From contig OY855916.1 of assembly GCA_963693305.1 (NCBI GenBank), positions 8,281,501-8,345,500 of the forward strand: a stretch of 64,000 bases of DNA, in the 5' to 3' direction. Below, piece after piece: positions 45,738 through 56,854 of this stretch; the first letter of the stretch is position 1, and each line of letters starts with the position of its first letter. The position numbers and the translations under genes were made by a program. This DNA comes from Meandrina meandrites (Eukaryota > Cnidaria > Anthozoa > Scleractinia > Meandrinidae). Below the pieces are notes generated by a model. That model made no database searches. It had not been told where the DNA came from and saw only the letters and a list, made by a program, of their open reading frames with translations.

Positions 45738-47990
45738 ATGGATATACAAACCTTGCTAAACAATCTTCATGAAGAAGTATCCTGTTCAGTGTGCATGAAC
45801 ACATTCACTGATCCAAAACAGCTGCCATGTTTACACAGTTTTTGTCTTCACTGCTTAAACGGGATATTACGAACAAGTGGCCGCCGCGATGTGATCTGCT
45901 GCCCGAAATGCAGAAGGGAGAGTAGAGTCCCCAGAAGTGGAAATCTTAACGACCTGCCAACCAACTTTCGCATCAACAGTTTGCTAGATGTCCTGGCCAT
46001 CAAAGAGTGCAGTACAGCGGGGGTGAAATGTAAAAATTGCGACAAAAGAAGCGCACAGAGTTTGTACTGCTTCCAGTGTTGCGGGTTCTGGTGTGACGAT
46101 TGTATCACTGCCCACAACATGATTCGAGAAAATAAAGAACACCGTGTGTTGGCGCTTAAAGACTTTCAAGACGAAGACTATGAGAATGTTTTAAAGCGAC
46201 CAGCATTTTGCCAAAAGAAGCACCATGAAAAGAAAAAGCTGAAGTTCTTTTGCAAGGACTGTGAAGTCGCCATTTGCAACACTTGTGTTGTGACACTTCA
46301 CGAGGGCCACGCCAAGATAATTTTGGAAGAAGCTGCAAATGAACGCAAGTTACAAGTGAAATCTGTGATTGAATCGCAAAAGCAAAAAGTGCAACAGAAT
46401 AAAAAGAAAATCACCAAACTCGATGAAACAAGTGCTCAAATTCAAGAAAAACTCGCTACCGTGAAACGAGACGCGCAGAAGTTTGCTGATGAGATGATCG
46501 GTGTCATCGAAGCGAGGAAACAGGAAATATTTAATAAAGCAGAACGTCAGGCAGCAGAGTCACTCGAGCGTCTAGTAATACAAAAGAGCGAGTTTGAAGA
46601 CCAAGTGAACACGACCGAGACAGTAATTGAACAAACTGAAACACTTTTAAAACGAAGCACAAGCGCCGAGATTGTTCAATTGAACAACTCGTTAAACACG
46701 ATCTTTCCTGAAGGAGTCAGTGATGAAACAGAACAAGTCGACTGTGACCTTGAAGTTACTCGTCAATTCATTTTCGCAGAAAATGAAACATTAATGGACA
46801 AAGCAAACACTGAAGGAATCGGCGAATTTAAAACATTCCTCAGCAAGACTTGCGGACATAAATCAAGTGCCGAAGGAAAAGGAATCACTGAAGCAGTGGT
46901 TGGAATTGAAGCACAAATTCTCCTAACAACAAGAAATGTCGAGGGAGAACAACATTACGAAGAGCGCGATTGTGTCACAATGCAGATCAGGAATCCCCCA
47001 GGCCATGACTGTGCAGCAATACCGCAAGTCCAAGACAACAAAAATGGAACCTACAACATCAGCTATTTTGCAAAAGAAACTGGAAAATGCGACGCATCAG
47101 TGAAGGTAAATGGTGAACATGTGCATGGCAGTCCATTTACTGTTGAAGTCAAACCCAGACAGTTCAGACCCGTGTTTTCGTTTGGTAAACGAGGGTCGGC
47201 TGCTGGAATGTTTGACGGGCCTTTGGGACTGGCAGTGAATGAACGTAATGAAATTGCAGTGACTGAGGTTGTTAACAATAGAATTCAGGTATTCAGTAGT
47301 GATGGAACTGTGTTGAGATCGTTTGGTACAAAGGGTGATAAACAGGGAGAATTCAACTCCCCTTACGGGATAGCCTTTGATAAGAATGGAAATATTATAG
47401 TGGCTGACAGTCTTAACCACCGTGTTCAATGCTTCAGTGAGCAGGGTGGGCACTTAAATACATTTAGTAGCAAGGGAAGTCTTGATCACCAGCTGAACGT
47501 TCCTCGCGGTTTATCCTTAGACAGTGACGGGAATGTTATTGTCGCTGACAAATTCAATAAAGTAATTAAGATATTTCACCCTAATGGTCCGTTTTTGCGT
47601 AAAATTGGCGTAGAGGGTTCTTTCACCTTCCCCTTTCACTGTATCCAATATGACAAATATCTTATAGTGTCAGACAGTGTTGAACATTGCATTAAGGTTT
47701 GTGACAGGGATGGAAATTTTCTGTACAAATTTGGAAAGAAGGGGGAGGGTGACGGGGAGTTCAATGAACCTCGTTGCTTGTCAGTTAACAAGACAGGACA
47801 CCTGATGGTCTGTGATGCAGGGAATCACAGGGTTCAGTTGTTTGAACTGAGTGGAAAGTTTATAACAAAGTTTGGAACAAAAGGGAGCGGGATAGGAGAG
47901 TTTTATCGCCCAATCTCTACAGCAGTTCTTAGTGATGGTAGGATAGTTGTAAGTGATTTCAATAATGATCGTATCCAGATTTTTGAGTAG
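45738..47990 (+). CDS. TRIM-NHL protein C (RING E3 ubiquitin ligase)
   Basis: A single-exon ORF of 750 codons with the same layout as copies A and B. RING ligands CSVC, CLHSFCLHC and CPKC are intact. B-box 2 has changes around CNTCVVTLHEGH (TDH in the other copies) but keeps its Cys/His ligands. The filamin-type domain and six NHL repeats are complete, ending RIQIFE. An in-frame TAA just before the ATG, absent in A and B, fixes the start at MDIQTLL. AATAAA is at 48542. The gene lies between a Kolobok-like foldback upstream and the Ngaro element, which split its 3' flank. Substrate unknown. Confidence 0.95.
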   Translation: MDIQTLLNNLHEEVSCSVCMNTFTDPKQLPCLHSFCLHCLNGILRTSGRRDVICCPKCRRESRVPRSGNLNDLPTNFRINSLLDVLAIKECSTAGVKCKNCDKRSAQSLYCFQCCGFWCDDCITAHNMIRENKEHRVLALKDFQDEDYENVLKRPAFCQKKHHEKKKLKFFCKDCEVAICNTCVVTLHEGHAKIILEEAANERKLQVKSVIESQKQKVQQNKKKITKLDETSAQIQEKLATVKRDAQKFADEMIGVIEARKQEIFNKAERQAAESLERLVIQKSEFEDQVNTTETVIEQTETLLKRSTSAEIVQLNNSLNTIFPEGVSDETEQVDCDLEVTRQFIFAENETLMDKANTEGIGEFKTFLSKTCGHKSSAEGKGITEAVVGIEAQILLTTRNVEGEQHYEERDCVTMQIRNPPGHDCAAIPQVQDNKNGTYNISYFAKETGKCDASVKVNGEHVHGSPFTVEVKPRQFRPVFSFGKRGSAAGMFDGPLGLAVNERNEIAVTEVVNNRIQVFSSDGTVLRSFGTKGDKQGEFNSPYGIAFDKNGNIIVADSLNHRVQCFSEQGGHLNTFSSKGSLDHQLNVPRGLSLDSDGNVIVADKFNKVIKIFHPNGPFLRKIGVEGSFTFPFHCIQYDKYLIVSDSVEHCIKVCDRDGNFLYKFGKKGEGDGEFNEPRCLSVNKTGHLMVCDAGNHRVQLFELSGKFITKFGTKGSGIGEFYRPISTAVLSDGRIVVSDFNNDRIQIFE

Positions 47991-48715
47991 ATGTGACATC
48001 CACCTTCGGTAGATAATATGAATCTTGAAATTACTTATAGTTAGAAAAAGATTACCAGAAATATTTGTCACCATTTTTAAGGCCTCGCAGGAGACATTAG
48101 CCTTAATAGGTTATCTTTAAGAAAGTCTCCATGGAGAAAGTAAAATGACAGCTGTCAGCTGAAATTTTACCAGTTTGTTAGTTGTCATTATGAAGGTTGA
48201 GGGGCGTTAGCAGTAAAAACTTTGGAAAATTTGTCAGCTAACCATATACAGACCCCCTCCTAACAGTAGCCTGAGATTATACAAATATTACAGTCTATGT
48301 TTTTTATTATATAGTTTAAATTAACTAAGAGCGTTTTGGAGTTAGGAAAACTAAGATGGTGTTGAATTTAAGTGCAATAGTTCCTGTTAAAAAACTATTA
48401 CATAAAAGTAATTTACACTGCGTGTCACTGAAATATGTCAACTGAGAAACTTGTAAGCTGAACTGATTGAATGAGATCTGTAACAAAACTACTTTAAATT
48501 CAGGTTTACTAAGCAGGCAATGTACTGTTAAATTGGCTGTAAATAAACACTGGTTTATATTTAGTCTTGTGACATAAGTAAATTTTGAGACAATTTAGTG
48601 GCCAGTAACATACAACTTTGTAATGAATGAAAATAACAGATAGACTAGAGTGTGAATAAACTATAACAATTTTTCTTAAACCTTGTTTGATTTGAACCTT
48701 GTTTGATTTGCTTGA

Positions 48716-48787
48716 TGACAAATAGTTATCTATTTGTAGCACTCTCCCTCAAGCTTATGCGGATTTAGAATGGGGGTCAGCTGTCGC
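48716..48787 (-). repeat. Ngaro repeat B2
   Basis: 72 bp, copy of 48991-49062. Outer 3' end of the element. Confidence 0.88.
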
Positions 48788-48921
48788 TTTCAGTAGAAAC
48801 AAATAAGAAGCAGAGAAAGGGATGGGAGGGTGGGAGAAAAAACCTAGCCTGAAAGACAACAGCGAGAAAAGCCGAGGGAGATGTAACACTAAACGGGCGG
48901 ATGAACGCAACAGACCGAAAC

Positions 48922-48999
48922 GCCAGGCTGGCGCGAAAAGAGAACGAGTGAAAGTGCGTGAATCCTTATATATGCTTTGAGGGAGACCGCTGACAAATA
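48922..48999 (-). repeat. Ngaro repeat A2
   Basis: 78 bp, copy of 56855-56932; overlaps the neighbouring repeat by tgacaaata. Confidence 0.88.
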
Positions 49000-49062
49000 G
49001 TTATCTATTTGTAGCACTCTCCCTCAAGCTTATGCGGATTTAGAATGGGGGTCAGCTGTCGC
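48991..49062 (-). repeat. Ngaro repeat B1
   Basis: 72 bp, copy of 48716-48787. Confidence 0.88.
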
Positions 49063-49316
49063 AACAGCCAAAATGCCTAATTCGCAAGAATAAGAACCCC
49101 AAATACCCCAAAACTAAGCAAAGAGAAAACCCAAAACTAAACACCCAAAACCAAAAACCTTAGAGAAACAGGGTTATACCATAACAACAACAAACAATAA
49201 CATGCTTTATTAGCATAACTATAAATACCGACGGTATAACAAAAGCGCAAAATGTTACTAACGCGAAACTTATTACAATCATAATCATGTAATAGGCACT
49301 AAATGGACAAAAAAGT

Positions 49317-50710
49317 CTAAACAGAAGAGCTACGTTTTAGCGGGTTAGCTTGAGAAGAAGCAGGAAAAGCCGAAACTAAATTTTTAAGAGAATTCAAATC
49401 AACATAATTGGTAGATAAACAAAGGGAATCCTCATCTTGAGATGCCAGGATATCTGAAGGGCCACCAGGGCGCAGGACTTGCGCGAGCTTGAAATAATAC
49501 AAAGCCATCGAGTTAGATTGCCAACCCACATGAGAACCAGAAAGAGCTAAAGAACGAACCAAAGAGCTAAAGAACCAGAAAGAGCTAAAGTGATGGCTGA
49601 CCCAGAACGAAAACTGTGTAAAGTTTCACCCTCGTCCAGACCGGCTTCCTTTAAATAAAGACGGAGGCGCGCTTCTGCTGAGGAACTAGTAAATGGCTTG
49701 TTAACAACTTGACCCTGGGCGTTGGTCGGGCGAAACAAAAAACCATTTCGTAAAGTCATTCCGAGTTCAGCAGAAACAGCAATATAAGTTTCGATGTCCT
49801 TGACTGGGCATAACGAAGGATTCGGGTGCCGCCGGATACCAAACATATTAGAAGCTCCGTCACGAAGAGTTTTTCCCCAGACATGGTTAAATAGGAAACC
49901 GTCGTCCTGAGAAAAACGGAGGATTTCTTGGGTTTGAAGGAGACCAAGGTCGTTTCCCCTATCTGCTGAAAAGAACAAACTTTTGAAAAATGCTTGGTCC
50001 CGAGCAAGGATGAACAAATTTGTAGGGGTGACAGAAGGGGAAGACATCTTCCTATCCAAATGCCTGGACAGCAAAAGTAATTTATCCAGAAACAGAGGGG
50101 TGGCCTGCTTGGGAGTAACTCTTGCTTGCAATTGCTCTGCAGTAACTGACTTTAAGTATTCCTTAACAAGTAAAGATGCAGCAGGGTTACCTAAACCAAG
50201 CGTAGCGTCCCAGTCGCCTTGCCGACCAATGGAACGAAAAATGGCCCGGAGTTTTCCAACGTATGAGTCGACCGTCTTGTAAGATAAACGTAAAGGACAT
50301 TTGCAGGGATGAATGTTTTTCTTACCAAGATGAGGACAAGGCTGGGAATGTACTTGCGTTTTGCCATTTTGGTCCTTCCATGCGAGAAAACGGCAAACGT
50401 CTAAGGGAGTTGCTGAATAAAGTGACTTATGACCAGGAAAAGAATATAGAAAGGATTGTAGCTCAGACTTCAGAGAAGATTTTTGCTTAGCGTAGGCCGT
50501 GTTGAGAGAAAGCATCTGTAACTCAGCCAACCTAGCGTCTAGAGCAGGCAAATCAAAATCCTTGAGCGTTTGGGTGACAGGGTGATCAACTTTCCTCTTA
50601 TAGCCGCACATCTGGCAAAAACGAAAGCAGTGGTCGTTTGGATGCTTGCAAACAGGACACTGAACGGCAGGGACAAAAAGACGCGCGACCTGTGGAAGTT
50701 CCTGGTGCAA
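49317..50710 (-). pseudogene. Ngaro tyrosine recombinase, frameshifted near the active-site end
   Basis: Starts MHQELPQVARLF and has an N-terminal zinc-ribbon-like CPVCKHPNDHCFRFCQMC. The catalytic residues of the family are visible: Arg in SADRGNDL, His-x-x-Arg in LHSFRSG, His/Trp in HVGWQS and the nucleophile in ALYYFKL. A 38-bp insertion formed from duplicated agctctttctggtt near 49560 shifts the frame between HSFRSG and HVGW, separating the tyrosine from the rest. The enzyme would integrate the circular DNA intermediate. Confidence 0.88.
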
Positions 50711-50765
50711 AAACGAAAACGGAACTAAGTAAAGATAATTATACTTTACTTTTTACAATACAAAA

Positions 50766-51434
50766 TTAAAGAGGCTTGGAGGGGCATACCCTAAAAACCC
50801 AAAGATCCCAGGGAAGGGGACAATGGGAGGAAAACCCCCCTTTAGATGGAACAAGGACAGCGCCCAAAGCTCCTTTTGGAGCAAGAAGAAAAGAATCACA
50901 AGCTGTAGCACGCAAAAGAGGCCACCAGTATTTCCTTGGGGAAACGTCCGGAACAACAATAGTAAATGACATGCAAGAGCCCGAAAGAAAGCGAAGGACA
51001 GGAGAGATGAGAGCAATAGGGGGAAAAACATACGGATTTGAAAAAAGACCATCGCGATATTGAGAAAAATCCTGGGCAAAAAGATTGACACCGGAACAAC
51101 CAGGAACCGGAAAGGGGGCAAAAAATGGAAGAGGAGAGCCATCCAAACCATGCTGGACATTCGACGGGAGCGCCATAAGATCTACTGAAAGACCACTCAA
51201 CCCACCGAACACTGACTGTACAGAATCCCAAAGAGGGGACGAAAGCATTGCATCCTGGCGCGAGATACGACGAGAGGGCAAATCTGCGATGTTGTCCGCA
51301 CTTGGAATATAAAACAAACGCAAATCAGCATTAAGAGGACTGGAAACCAAGAAAACTTGCTTCAAAGCGCGAAACAAAGCGGGCGACCTGGAGCCTTGAC
51401 GCTCCCAAGCTGAAATGAGAGCTTGACTATCCAC
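50766..51434 (-). pseudogene. Ngaro RNase H and C-terminal domain
   Basis: Starts DSQALISAWERQGSRS and contains YIPSADNIADLPSRR, the end of a DIRS-type RNase H. It continues the RT frame after a single-base loss at about 51437. The downstream part (about 140 residues) is typical of Ngaro/DIRS ORFs but without a motif I can name. Confidence 0.75.
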
Positions 51435-51437
51435 AAA

Positions 51438-52287
51438 ACATCAACCCTTGAATCTCGGATGGAGTCTTTGAAAGATGACAAAACATTTGCAACAGCCAAA
51501 GTCTCTTTAACAGTAATGTCATAAGAGATAGAAGAGTGATCCCAGTAGTCTGAGATACAACGAGGAAAGGCGCCAGGGAAAGACCCTCCCCAGGCAAACC
51601 TAGAAGCATCTGAATAAAGAGTCACCTGTCGATGAAACTCTGAGCGCCAGGGGAGAAAACCCTCCCAAGATTCTAAGAACAGCCAATGCTCAAGCTCCGC
51701 TCGCAAAGGTCCGAGAAGCCTTACAGGTCTAGCTGAGCAAGAAGCGCGGGAAATAGCTAGATTAATCTCGTTGGTAAAAAGCCTGGCTGCGGGGACTGCG
51801 AGACTCATAGAAACACACTTTCCAGCCAGCTTTTGCAAGGTAAGGAGCTCTATTTGAGAAGAAGACAAAGCTGATTTAAGTAAATCAAGAAACTTAGCCT
51901 TTTTGGACGGCAAAAGAGTGAACGCTTGCAAATGGGAATCTGAGATAAATCCAAGATAGGGAACCCGCATAGATGGAACAAGAATGGACTTTTTCAAACC
52001 CAAAAAATAACCCAGAGATACCAAAGTGAAACAAACAACAAAAATAGCAGCATTAGCAAGAGACAAAGAAACATCTTTAGGGGAACTAAGTTTTTGATAG
52101 GCTGTGGGAACAAACCGGGGATCAAGACGGAGTTGGCCCGTGTGGCGATCGTCGATATAAAGGGAACATGGGATCCCCAGGGAGCGAAAGTAGTGAGAAG
52201 CCAAGAGCCCCGTGGTATGGTAAATGTAAGCGGATGATTTCCACCCAAAAGGAATGCAGTTACTAGTAAAAAACCAGCCCCCCCATT
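51438..52287 (-). pseudogene. Ngaro reverse transcriptase, palm and connection
   Basis: Begins GGWFFTSNCIPFGWKSSAY, has the catalytic LYIDDRHTG (YxDD box), and runs into the RNase H start with ASRFAWGGSFPGAF. It is separated from the upstream part of the same domain by the LINE-tail insertion 52288-52422 and from the downstream RNase H by a frameshift. Confidence 0.85.
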
Positions 52288-52422
52288 CAATCAATCAATC
52301 AATAACTTTATTAATGTGTCGATGTAGTCTAGCCGAGGGTCGAAACCCTCTACTAATAGGGGACACATAAAATTAATAAAATAAATTATAAAAGTTAAAA
52401 ACCTAAATTTGATATTTATAAA
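52288..52422 (-). mobile_element. LINE/SINE 3' tail inserted in the Ngaro RT
   Basis: 135 bp ending on the minus strand in (ATTG)n, flanked by a 5-bp AATGG duplication (ccatt at 52283-52287 and 52423-52427). Removing it restores the RT frame exactly after FGFQW. 5'-truncated non-LTR insertion. Confidence 0.85.
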
Positions 52423-52427
52423 CCATT

Positions 52428-52713
52428 GAAAACCAAAATACTTTCTACCAGATTCCTTAAGGAAAATATGATCGTAACCGGACTTATCATCACAGATAGT
52501 TTGAAATGAATCCAACGGAGTGTATCTAACAATGTCCCGAAGATGATCCAGCTGAAATGGGCGATCCGCAATCCACAAGTTAAGGAAACGGTTGTCGTTG
52601 CATAAACGAGGCTTGGAGGGCTCTACAGTAAGTGGCATCACCAGATGCGGAGGATCAACCTCGCCAACCTTTCCCCAAAGCGAAATCGCACCAGTAGACA
52701 GTCTGTCAAGGAC
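52428..52713 (-). pseudogene. Ngaro reverse transcriptase, fingers
   Basis: Contains VMPLTVEPSKPRLCNDNRFL and ICDDKSGYDHIFL and ends YFGFQW, the standard DIRS-type RT blocks. Bounded by the MITE dimer on one side and the LINE tail on the other. Confidence 0.85.
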
Positions 52714-52716
52714 CGT

Positions 52717-53314
52717 CACAGGACGAAATCACATGTTTCCGTATTTCTGAAACATGACGGAAACATGCAACTCCATGTTTCCGTTACGTTTCGGTCTTGC
52801 GGAAACGTGCAAATTCAAGTCTACGTGATTCCGTCACGTTTCCGGAACGGAAATGCCAAAAAGTGGTACGGTTCCGGTGTGACCGCAGCAACGGAGACGT
52901 GAGTAAACGTCACGAAACCGCTAACGGAAACACAGGTTATCCGTCGTGTTTCCGGATCGGTTTCACATGTTTCTGTGACGTTTCCGTTTACGGATTCTTA
53001 GAATTTCGTCCTGTGCACAGGACGAAATCACATGTTTCCGTATTTCTGAAACATGACGGAAACATGCAACTCCATGTTTCCGTTACGTTTCGGTCTTGCG
53101 GAAACGTGCAAATTCAAGTCTACGTGATTCCGTCACGTTTCCGGAACGGAAATGCCAAAAAGTGGTACGGTTCCGGTGTGACCGCAGCAACGGAGACGTG
53201 AGTAAACGTCACGAAACCGCTAACGGAAACACAGGTTATCCGTCGTGTTTCCGGATCGGTTTCACATGTTTCTGTGACGTTTCCGTTTACGGATTCTTAG
53301 AATTTCGTCCTGTG
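52717..53314. mobile_element. Tandem dimer of a 299-bp CACTA-like MITE
   Basis: Two head-to-tail copies (52717-53015, 53016-53314) that look identical, each with ends CACAGGACGAAAT and ATTTCGTCCTGTG. A single 3-bp CGT duplication flanks the whole dimer (52714-52716, 53315-53317), and the two copies abut without spacer. CAC ends plus a 3-bp duplication suggest a CACTA/CMC-type element. The interior is rich in gtttccg repeats. Confidence 0.88.
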
Positions 53315-53317
53315 CGT

Positions 53318-53794
53318 CGATGAGATGAAATCAACGAAGGGCTTACAGGATGGATGGTTGAGAAAGATCCTTTGAGGAGGCAAGGCAGAGTCATATTCCT
53401 CACCTTTGTAACTACCCTTGAAAGGCTTGAAAAAATTATGTACGTCCACACAATTTTCTATCCAGGGTAGAACTTGAGTCGCCAAATCGCATGGGGCCAA
53501 GGAGGAAACGCGAGACCAGGCCTCTGCATGACGGTGAAGCTCTCCGGAAACAAAACGATCTGGGTCTCGAAAGGCCAACATAGAGACATCAGCAAGGGCT
53601 TCTCCCTTGACGACTGAAGAAACGAAGGCATCCGTAATATGGGCATTAGCTGCCATCTCCCAGGCTAGGGGACTTCCAGAACTGTTAACCCAGGACACTG
53701 AATCAGGTCTAGAAGCGAGAGTAGGGTCAAAACCCTGTGCGACCTCCCATGGATGAAAAAGAAACGCCTTGGTTTGGGAACTGACCAAAGTGGA
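53318..53794 (-). pseudogene. Ngaro RT ORF, N-terminal part
   Basis: An open frame from a possible acceptor (CCCTTTTAG before 53794) to the MITE dimer. It contains SSQTKAFLFHPWEVAQGF and ends CKPFVDFISST, which continues in the fingers segment on the other side of the insertion. The start of this ORF is uncertain. Confidence 0.7.
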
Positions 53795-54101
53795 CTAAAA
53801 GGGAAAGAAAGAAAGGGGGAATATACAGATATACAAAAATTTGCATATCCCAATCACACAAACGCACATACAAAAACATGTAGAGAAGTAATAAAATAAA
53901 AAAAATAAAAATAAAAAGCCTGGGAGATGACAGCCTTGGCCCCGGTAATCCGAGTAGGGAATAAGACTCCCTTCAAGACTGTCATCAGGACAAAGGGAAA
54001 TAAGACGGTAAAAGAAAGAAAGAAATAAAAAATAACAAAAACCCGATGGAAAACACTTTATTGCCGGCAGCAAAAACAAATAAAGGAAATACAATGCAAA
54101 A
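53795..54101. other. Spacer between Ngaro gag and RT
   Basis: A/T-rich sequence with no convincing coding content; possibly an intron. Confidence 0.4.
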
Positions 54102-54632
54102 TTAACGAAGCTTGTTTGCAAATGATTTTGACACATCCAACTGGGGGGACTTGGAGGAAGCCATATCCCTCTGCTTCCGGTAACACTGTGCAACACGGTG
54201 ACCAGCCATACCACAGTAGAAACAACGAATATTATTAGGGCGTTGATTTGAAACAGGCCTGGCATACGGGAGGGATCTGCGAAGTCTGGTCGCTGCGTTG
54301 TCCCGGCGGGAAAGTGACTTTTCAACTTTGGCAAGCGACTCTAGAACGGTTGAATAATCCTTCTCAGCTAGGAGGGCCAAGAAGTAAGCCTTGAAATGGC
54401 CATTCTGCACAGATAACCGCTCCCGAAGAGAAGAAGCTGCAAGGTCGTAAAAGGAGGCTTTGGCGTGGTTGGACGACCGAACAATTGCAGCCAGTTGTTC
54501 TGCCAGACGAAGCGCCTCATATTTATCAAAATCCAAGTCATGATGCATACCATAACTTGAAACTTTAACAAGGAAAGACTCGACAGATGAAGAACTGGAA
54601 TCCTCTAGGGCCTTTATGCGTTGCTTAAGTTG
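54102..54632 (-). CDS. Ngaro gag, exon 2 (CCHC zinc knuckle)
   Basis: 177 codons including stop from acceptor TATTTTAG. It starts QLKQRIKALEDSSSSS, is helical, and ends with a CCHC knuckle CFYCGMAGHRVAQC typical of nucleic-acid-binding Gag. Phase 0 joins exon 1 at 56702. Confidence 0.8.
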   Translation of the reverse strand, partial: QLKQRIKALEDSSSSSVESFLVKVSSYGMHHDLDFDKYEALRLAEQLAAIVRSSNHAKASFYDLAASSLRERLSVQNGHFKAYFLALLAEKDYSTVLESLAKVEKSLSRRDNAATRLRRSLPYARPVSNQRPNNIRCFYCGMAGHRVAQCYRKQRDMASSKSPQLDVSKSFANKLR

Positions 54633-56701
54633 CTAAAATAAAATACAAGAAAGGCTGCACTTAAAAATGAGAAATAAAACAACAAAGGCAACAAGCCAAA
54701 ATAAACATCTGCAAAGCCTGGATGGCCAGAGCGGCATGCAAACAAGTTAAGCATCTGCAAAAACCCCAAAGGCTAGAGCAGCATGCAAACAAACCAACAA
54801 ATATCTGCAAAACCCCAATGGACAGAGCAGCATGCAAAACAAAACAACAAGTAACTACAAAACCCCAGTGGCCATGGCAGCGTGCCAAATAAAACAAAGC
54901 GCGCCTGCAAAACCGATGGCCGGAACGGCATGCAAAATAAATCGATAACCATCTGCAATGTCCCGATGGCAAAAGCAGCATGCAAACAAATCAATAAGCA
55001 TCTGCAAAGCCCCGATGGCAAGAGCAGCATGCAAAATAAAATCAACAAGCATCTGCAAAGCCCGATGGCAAGAGCAGCATGCAAACAAAATAAGCATCAG
55101 CAAAGCCCTGAATGGCAAGAGCAGCATGTAAAACAAATCAACAAGCATCTGCAAAGCCCCGATGGGAAGAGCAGCATGCAAACAAAATAAGCATCTGCAA
55201 AGCCCCGATGGCAAGAGCAGCATGCAAAACAAATCAATAAGCATCTGCAAAGCCCCGATGGCAAGAGCAGCATGCAAAACAAATCAATAAGCATCTGCAA
55301 AGCCCCGATGGCAAGAGCAGCACGCAATCAAATCAATAAGCATCTGCAAAGCCCCAATGGCAAGAGCAGCACGCAATCAAATCAATAAGCATCTGCAAAG
55401 CCCCGATGGCAAGAGCAGCATGCAAACAAATCAATAAGCATCTGCAAAGCCCCGATGGCAAGAGCAGCATGCAAACAAATCAACAAGCATCTGCAAAGCC
55501 CCGATGGCAAGAGCAGCAAGCAAAACAAATCAACAAGCATCTGCAAAGCCCCGAATGGCAAGAGCAGCATGCAAACAAAATAAGCATCTGCAAAGCCCCA
55601 ATGGCAAGAGCAGCATGCAAACAAATCAATAAGCATCTGCAAAGCCCCGATGGCAAGAGCAGCATGCAAAAGAAATCAACAAGCATCTGCAAAGCCCCGA
55701 TGGCAAGAGCAGCATGCAAACAAAACAAAAAGCATCTGCAAAGCCCCGATGGCAAGAGCAGCATGCAAAAGAAATCAACAAGCATCTGCAAAGACCCGAT
55801 GGCAAGAGCAGCATGCAAACAAATCAATAAGCATCTGCAAAGCCCCGATGGCAAGAGCAGCATGCAAAAGAAATCAACAAGCATCTGCAAAGCCCCGATG
55901 GCAAGAGCAGCATGCAAACAAAACAAAAAGCATCTGCAAAGCCCCGATGGCAAGAGCAGCATGCAAAACAAATCAACAAGCATCTGCAAAGCCCCGATGG
56001 CAAGAGCAGCATGCAAACAAAACAAAAAGCATCTGCAAAGCGCCGATGGCAAGAGCAGCATGCAAAACAAATCAACAAGCATCTGCAAAGCCCCGACGGC
56101 AAGAGCAGCATGCAAACAAATCCATAAGCATCTGCAAAGCCTGACGGCAAGAGCAGCATGCAAACAAATCCATAAGCATGTGCAAAGCCCGACAGCAAGA
56201 GCAACATGCAAAACAAATCAAACATCTGCGAAACCCCGATGGCAAGAGCAGCATGCAAAACAAATCTATAAGCATTGCAAAAACACCGATAGCACAAACT
56301 ACGTGCAGAGCAAAAATTAGCATATACAAAACCCAAATGAGATAGCAGCGTGCAAGTGACACAAACAAACACAACGGCAAATACAATGTGGAGCGGCGCG
56401 AAAAGCCAAAATTGACAAGCAATGAAAATGATAACAAAACGCACAGCCGGACAGAGAGCAAAAGATGGGAAATTAACATAAAACGGACAAATATAATGCC
56501 ACGTGCACGTGGGCTAAGAAAAAGCAAAAAACGAATGAACTATAAACCAAAGAGGACAAAAAACAAGCTAACGGGTAGGAAACAGAAATGCCATGAAAAA
56601 CTGAAGGTAGCTAACGAGCAAAGAAACGGAACGAGAAGGTGACTGAAACATGGTAAAGAAAGAAATGACGACAAAGCAACAAGCAAACTGAAAATATTCA
56701 C
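54633..56701 (-). other. Putative gag intron
   Basis: Begins GTGAATATT and ends TTTTATTTTAG on the minus strand, 2069 nt. It is filled by the minisatellite. Exons on both sides are phase 0 and join into one Gag of about 221 residues. Confidence 0.65.
54690..56330. repeat. About 50-bp minisatellite
   Basis: Roughly 33 imperfect units of the form aagcatctgcaaagccccga followed by tggcaagagcagcatgcaaa and a variable aacaaatcaa spacer. Unit length varies (about 45-51 bp). Long ORFs on both strands arise because the unit lacks stops in several frames. Confidence 0.93.
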
Positions 56702-56836
56702 CTCCAATGTTTCTTGGCTTGCAACTGTAGAAGGGGCCTCAGCAGACGAAGCAGTATCGACAGAAGAATTTCCCAAAACGGCCTGAGCGGCCGGCACAGT
56801 TGCCGTTGGCACTTGGGTTTGCAACGGGTCAGGCAT
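56702..56836 (-). CDS. Ngaro gag, exon 1
   Basis: 45 codons from ATG 56836-56834 to a GTGAAT donor: MPDPLQTQVPTATVPAAQ through ETLE. Low-complexity Ala/Ser/Thr-rich N-terminus. It lies directly inside repeat A1. Confidence 0.7.
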
Positions 56837-56854
56837 AACGTGAGAGCACAAAAA

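Noticed and set aside
52645..53323. ORFs with duplicated protein sequence in the MITE dimer
   Set aside because: Translation of two copies of a non-coding MITE.
54690..56330. CRISPR-like array
   Set aside because: Units are contiguous imperfect tandem repeats without unique spacers, in a eukaryotic retroelement.
55406..56444. Long ORFs on both strands (304 codons plus, 243 and 206 minus)
   Set aside because: They are read-through of the 50-bp minisatellite, repetitive in every frame and inside a putative intron.
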